Made by a program: the position numbers and the translations under genes. Below are positions 60,740 through 64,000 of a stretch of DNA of 64,000 bases, one piece after another; the first letter of the stretch is position 1; each line of letters starts with the position of its first letter. Origin of the DNA: Flavobacterium sp. SLB02 (lineage in GTDB: Bacteria > Bacteroidota > Bacteroidia > Flavobacteriales > Flavobacteriaceae). The notes under the pieces were generated by a model. The model was not told where the DNA came from. It made no database searches and saw nothing but the letters and a program-made list of their open reading frames with translations. The stretch is from the NCBI RefSeq assembly GCF_009664855.1, contig NZ_CP045928.1, forward strand, positions 4,170,508-4,234,507. Direction: 5' to 3'.

Positions 60740-60771
60740 CCTTTGTCAAAGCTTAAAAACTTCAACAAAGG
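60740..60771 (-). terminator. Terminator of the ABC-F gene
   Basis: On the minus strand CCTTTGTTGAAG pairs with CTTTGACAAAGG (allowing one bulge), followed by TTTTTTTATTG. It lies 34 bases past the stop. Confidence 0.8.
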
Positions 60772-60804
60772 CTATTAAAACTGTGACTGTGACTAAAAAC
60801 TACA

Positions 60805-62718
60805 CTAAGCATTAAAATTATCAATCTCTTCCTGAACGATTTCCCAGTCCAGAAGTAGCTGATCCAGATCTTTTTTCTTTTTGTTGTATGCGGTGAAAAA
60901 AGAAGCATCCTCGATATGTTTGTCATAATTAGAAAGCAGCAATTTATCGTCGTGCTGAATGTCTTTCTCTAATTGTTTGATCTGACTCTCGACTTTGCTT
61001 AATTTATTTTGTAATGCTTTACCTTTCTTCTGATCTTCATAGGATGTTTTATTGCTTTCTTTAGGAGCAGCGGCTTTTGCCACATCTTTTTTCTCGACTT
61101 CACGCATGTTTTCGAGATTACGTTGTTCTAAGAAATAATTGATGTCTCCTAAATATTCTTTTATCTTTTGATCTTTGAATTCGTAAACGATATTTGACAT
61201 TCCTTGCAGGAAATCTCTATCGTGAGAAACCAATAATAAAGTTCCTCCAAATTTTTGAAGTGCTGCTTTTAGAACGTTTTTAGATTTAATATCTAAGTGA
61301 TTGGTAGGCTCATCCATCAGCAATACGTTGATAGGCTGCAACAGTAACTTACAAAGTGCCAAACGGTTACGCTCTCCTCCTGAAAGTACTTTTACTTTTT
61401 TCTCTACATCATCGCCACGGAATAGAAATGAACCTAACATATCACGCACTTTGGATCGGTTGGTGTCCATTGCGGCATCTTCCATAGTTTGAAGCAATGT
61501 AATTTCACCATCCAGGTATTCGGCCTGATTTTGAGCAAAATAACCTAATTGTACATTGTGTCCTAATTTGATGTTTCCCTGATATTCGAATTCGTTTACA
61601 ATGGCTTTAATAAAAGTCGATTTCCCTTGTCCGTTTTGCCCAACAAAAGCAATTTTGCTTCCGCGTTCTACCAGCAAATCAATATCTTTTAAAATAACCT
61701 TATCTCCGTACGCTTTTGTAACATTTTCGGCTTCTACTACTACTCTTCCTGGTTCTTTTGAAACGGGAAAAGATATATTCATAACAGAATTGTCATCCTC
61801 ATCAACTTCGATTCGCTCTACTTTATCTAATTTTTTAATCAACGATTGTGCCATTGAAGCTTTTGAGGCTTTTGCACGGAATTTCTCGATTAATTTTTCT
61901 GTTTCTTCAATTTTCTTTGCCTGATTTTTTTGAGTCGCTAATTGCTTCTCGCGAATTTCATGACGTAATTCTAAATATTGAGAATAAGGTTTATTGAAAT
62001 CGTAGGCCTTTCCTAACGAAATTTCGATCGTACGATTGGTAACATTATCAAGGAACATTTTATCGTGCGAAACAATTACCACAACTCCGGGATAATTACG
62101 AAGAAAACCTTCTAACCAAATGATACTCTCTATATCAAGGTGATTGGTAGGCTCATCCAGAAGCAAAACATCATTAGATTGTAATAGTAGTTTAGCCAGC
62201 TCGATGCGCATTCTCCAACCTCCTGAGAATGTTTCGGTTTGATTATTAAAAACTTCTCTTTTAAAACCTAATCCTAAAAGGATTTTCTCTGTATCTCCCA
62301 CATAATTATAACCTCCAAGAAGTTCAAAACGATGTGTATAATCCGATAAATCTTCGATGATCTGGCTGTATTCTTCGCTTTCATAATCGGTTCTGGTAAC
62401 CAATTGATGATTGATTTGTTCTAGTTTTTTTTCAACAATTTTTATCTCTGTAAAAGCTTCATAAGCTTCTTCAAGAACAGTTCGTCCTTGCTCAAAATCG
62501 ATATCCTGACGCAAGAAACCCATTCTGATATCTTTCTCCTGAGAAATAACTCCCGAGTCAGGAGCAAAATCTCCTGCTAGCATTTTAAGCATAGTAGATT
62601 TTCCTGCACCATTTTTCCCGACAAGTCCAACACGATCTCCTGCACCTAAACGAAAAGTTACCTCTTCGAATAAATAAGTACCACCAAAAGAAACCGATAA
62701 ATTATGTATATTAAGCAT
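60805..62718 (-). CDS. ABC-F family ATPase (ribosome-associated type)
   Basis: A 637-residue soluble protein with two ABC domains and no membrane part. Domain 1: Walker A GLVGKNGAGKST, signature ETFSGGWRMRIELAK, Walker B VLLLDEPTNHLD. Domain 2: Walker A FVGQNGQGKST, signature VKVLSGGERNRLALCK, Walker B VLLMDEPTNHLD. The linker between (about 240-330) is the Lys/Glu-rich P-site tRNA interaction motif, and the C terminus is a coiled coil. ABC-F proteins relieve ribosome stalling or give antibiotic protection; this one resembles the housekeeping Uup/YheS type. Confidence 0.95.
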   Translation of the reverse strand: MLNIHNLSVSFGGTYLFEEVTFRLGAGDRVGLVGKNGAGKSTMLKMLAGDFAPDSGVISQEKDIRMGFLRQDIDFEQGRTVLEEAYEAFTEIKIVEKKLEQINHQLVTRTDYESEEYSQIIEDLSDYTHRFELLGGYNYVGDTEKILLGLGFKREVFNNQTETFSGGWRMRIELAKLLLQSNDVLLLDEPTNHLDIESIIWLEGFLRNYPGVVVIVSHDKMFLDNVTNRTIEISLGKAYDFNKPYSQYLELRHEIREKQLATQKNQAKKIEETEKLIEKFRAKASKASMAQSLIKKLDKVERIEVDEDDNSVMNISFPVSKEPGRVVVEAENVTKAYGDKVILKDIDLLVERGSKIAFVGQNGQGKSTFIKAIVNEFEYQGNIKLGHNVQLGYFAQNQAEYLDGEITLLQTMEDAAMDTNRSKVRDMLGSFLFRGDDVEKKVKVLSGGERNRLALCKLLLQPINVLLMDEPTNHLDIKSKNVLKAALQKFGGTLLLVSHDRDFLQGMSNIVYEFKDQKIKEYLGDINYFLEQRNLENMREVEKKDVAKAAAPKESNKTSYEDQKKGKALQNKLSKVESQIKQLEKDIQHDDKLLLSNYDKHIEDASFFTAYNKKKKDLDQLLLDWEIVQEEIDNFNA

Positions 62719-62769
62719 GTAATGTTATTTTATAACTAATTGATTGTGTAAATTTACACACCCAAATCA

Positions 62770-63177
62770 ATGGGTAATTTTAATTTTTTGCAAATGTTAA
62801 AAAAAGGATCGAAACTAAATAGTATTTTAACAGGAAGTTGTCCAAAATGCCAAAAAGAAAGCATGTATTCAGACAAAAATCCGCTTCACCTGACTAAAGT
62901 TCTCAAAATGAACGATCATTGCAGTCATTGTGGATTTAAATATCAAATTGAACCTTCGTTTTTTTATGGTGCAATGTATGTAAGTTACGGATTGAATGTT
63001 GCAGTAGGAATTGCTGCTTTTATTGTCTCGTTTATGTTTTTTAAAGCCACAATCGAAGAGTCATTTATAGCAATAGTAATTACCCTGATCGTATTGTTTC
63101 CTTTTGTTTTACGACTATCACGAAATCTATACATTAATATGTTTGTTTCTTATGATCCTAAGGCCGGTCAGAAATAA
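62770..63177 (+). CDS. DUF983 zinc-ribbon membrane protein
   Basis: A 135-residue protein with the DUF983 pattern: a Cys pair CPKC, a second pair in CSHCGFKYQIEPSFFYGAMYVSYG, then two membrane helices (VAVGIAAFIVSFMFF, AIVITLIVLFPFVLRL). An ATG at 62794 (MLKKGSKLNSILTGSCPKC) matches family starts and may be the true one. It overlaps the end of the convergent oxidoreductase gene by 20 bases. Function unknown. Confidence 0.88.
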   Translation: MGNFNFLQMLKKGSKLNSILTGSCPKCQKESMYSDKNPLHLTKVLKMNDHCSHCGFKYQIEPSFFYGAMYVSYGLNVAVGIAAFIVSFMFFKATIEESFIAIVITLIVLFPFVLRLSRNLYINMFVSYDPKAGQK

Positions 63178-64000
63178 GACTTTTTAGATATCTTTTATGA
63201 AATCTTTTAATATCAATTTCACGAGTCAAAGGAATTTGGTTTTCGATGTAATCATATAAAACTTTTGCCATTGATGGTCCAAGCATCACTCCTCTTGTTC
63301 CTAATCCGTTAAGAACGTGGAGTGATTTAAACTCTTGATGAGTTCCTATCAGGGGTCTTCTGTCTTTTACTGTAGGACGAACTCCTCCGTAATGCTCTAC
63401 AATCTCGAAATCGCAGTTGATAATTTCTTTGATTCGGTCGATTAATTCCTGTCTTCCTGCCTCTGTAGGTAAATCGGTTTTATCTTCCCAGTTGTATGTA
63501 GCTCCTACTTTGAACAAATCATTACCCAATGGCAATATAAAGACACTGGTATTCATAATAACATCCAGGTCCAAATCCGGAGCTTTTATTACAAACATTT
63601 CGCCTTTTGTACCATCAAGAGGTAAATAATTAAAAAAAGGATTTTTATGCAGTCCAAATCCTTCTGCAAAAACAATATTACGTGCCTGAATATTTTTATA
63701 TTGAATTCCAAAATCGAAAAACTCAATATATCCGTAATCAAAAAACTGATTTAATAGCAAATCGTTCCCTTGCAGATATTCTCTGTAGGTATCTAATAGC
63801 AACATGGTATCTACATATCCGGTATGCAGAACTTCGCCATAATCATACGGAGAATCAATGCCTTTGTATTTTTTTGAAATTATTTTTGTAGATAAAAAGG
63901 GCGCCAGATTTATTTTATCAGAAGCGGCAAACCAATTGTTTTGTTCTTCGATAGAGAAAAATTTTCTCAGTATTGGAAGTTTAAAATTAAACTTGGTTTG
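63158..64000 (-). CDS. FAD-dependent oxidoreductase of the DAO family, N terminus outside window
   Basis: The frame runs off the right edge, leaving 280 residues. The C-terminal DAO features are clear: ARNIVFAEGFGLHKN, a substrate-side region GEMFVIKAPDLDL, FILPLGNDLFKVGATYNWED, EHYGGVRPTVKDRRPLIG and the FAD-contacting LHVLNGLGTRGVMLGPSMAKVL. The Rossmann GxGxxG start lies beyond 64000. Family members oxidise amino acids or modified tRNA bases; this resembles the glycine-oxidase/MnmC branch. The internal ATG at 63805 is not the start because similarity continues upstream. Confidence 0.88.
   Translation of the reverse strand, partial: QTKFNFKLPILRKFFSIEEQNNWFAASDKINLAPFLSTKIISKKYKGIDSPYDYGEVLHTGYVDTMLLLDTYREYLQGNDLLLNQFFDYGYIEFFDFGIQYKNIQARNIVFAEGFGLHKNPFFNYLPLDGTKGEMFVIKAPDLDLDVIMNTSVFILPLGNDLFKVGATYNWEDKTDLPTEAGRQELIDRIKEIINCDFEIVEHYGGVRPTVKDRRPLIGTHQEFKSLHVLNGLGTRGVMLGPSMAKVLYDYIENQIPLTREIDIKRFHKRYLKSLISDRP

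Overview
The window comes from an AT-rich Bacteroidota chromosome, most likely Flavobacterium or a close relative. Supporting signs are TAnnTTTG-type -7 promoter boxes, weak or absent Shine-Dalgarno sequences, the families DUF4494, DUF4269, DUF6134, DUF983 and DUF1761, a FecI/FecR pair, many TPR-bearing signalling proteins, and an oleate hydratase. All assignments come from reading the sequence; no database was searched.

Layout. 0-13 kb is ordinary accessory and housekeeping material: tRNA-Glu, an acetyltransferase, lipoproteins, a fatty-acid-hydroxylase-type membrane enzyme, an ECF sigma/FecR pair feeding an STN-domain surface protein, a GT39-type glycosyltransferase and small unknowns. 13.3-17.8 kb is a scarred zone. 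It holds an initiator tRNA whose 3' end is duplicated 110 bp away, a second ECF sigma/membrane partner pair, a broken Cys-rich small ORF, a frameshifted erythromycin-esterase-like gene and an IS1-type remnant.

17.9-39.8 kb is the centrepiece: a RiPP (ribosomally made, modified peptide) locus entirely on the minus strand. A six-gene export operon encodes a cyclic-nucleotide-binding-fold protein, a TolC-like channel, an HlyD-like adaptor, a C39-peptidase ABC transporter, a second ABC transporter, and a protein with an HECTH zincin-like motif. Upstream lie an AraC-type regulator, a TPR histidine kinase/response regulator pair and a small lipoprotein. Further upstream are four precursor genes with nitrile-hydratase-like (NHLP) leaders ending in AGG, a LanM-type dehydratase that lacks the LanC cyclase half, an unknown 354-residue protein and a membrane TPR adenylate cyclase. 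A conserved direct-repeat DNA element (TTGTCAG ... TTGGCAA, minus strand) lies upstream of three transcription units here: the precursor/LanM operon, the 354-residue gene and the precursor/adenylate-cyclase unit. This ties the cyclase and the unknown gene to peptide production. The cyclase-less LanM, the two-Ser/Cys-rich twin cores and the nucleotide cyclase together make this the best candidate for an undescribed system.

39.8-64 kb returns to mixed content: a three-gene segment between 106-bp direct repeats, an M13 metallopeptidase, an S41 peptidase, a tandem duplication of a beta-barrel gene (one copy frameshifted), a secreted Ppx/GppA-like protein, oleate hydratase with an AraC regulator, a phosphotransferase, a methyltransferase, a divergent lipid kinase/App1-type phosphatase pair, an ABC-F protein, a DUF983 protein and a truncated FAD-dependent oxidoreductase. 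A near-identical GAAA-loop terminator hairpin recurs seven times across the window.
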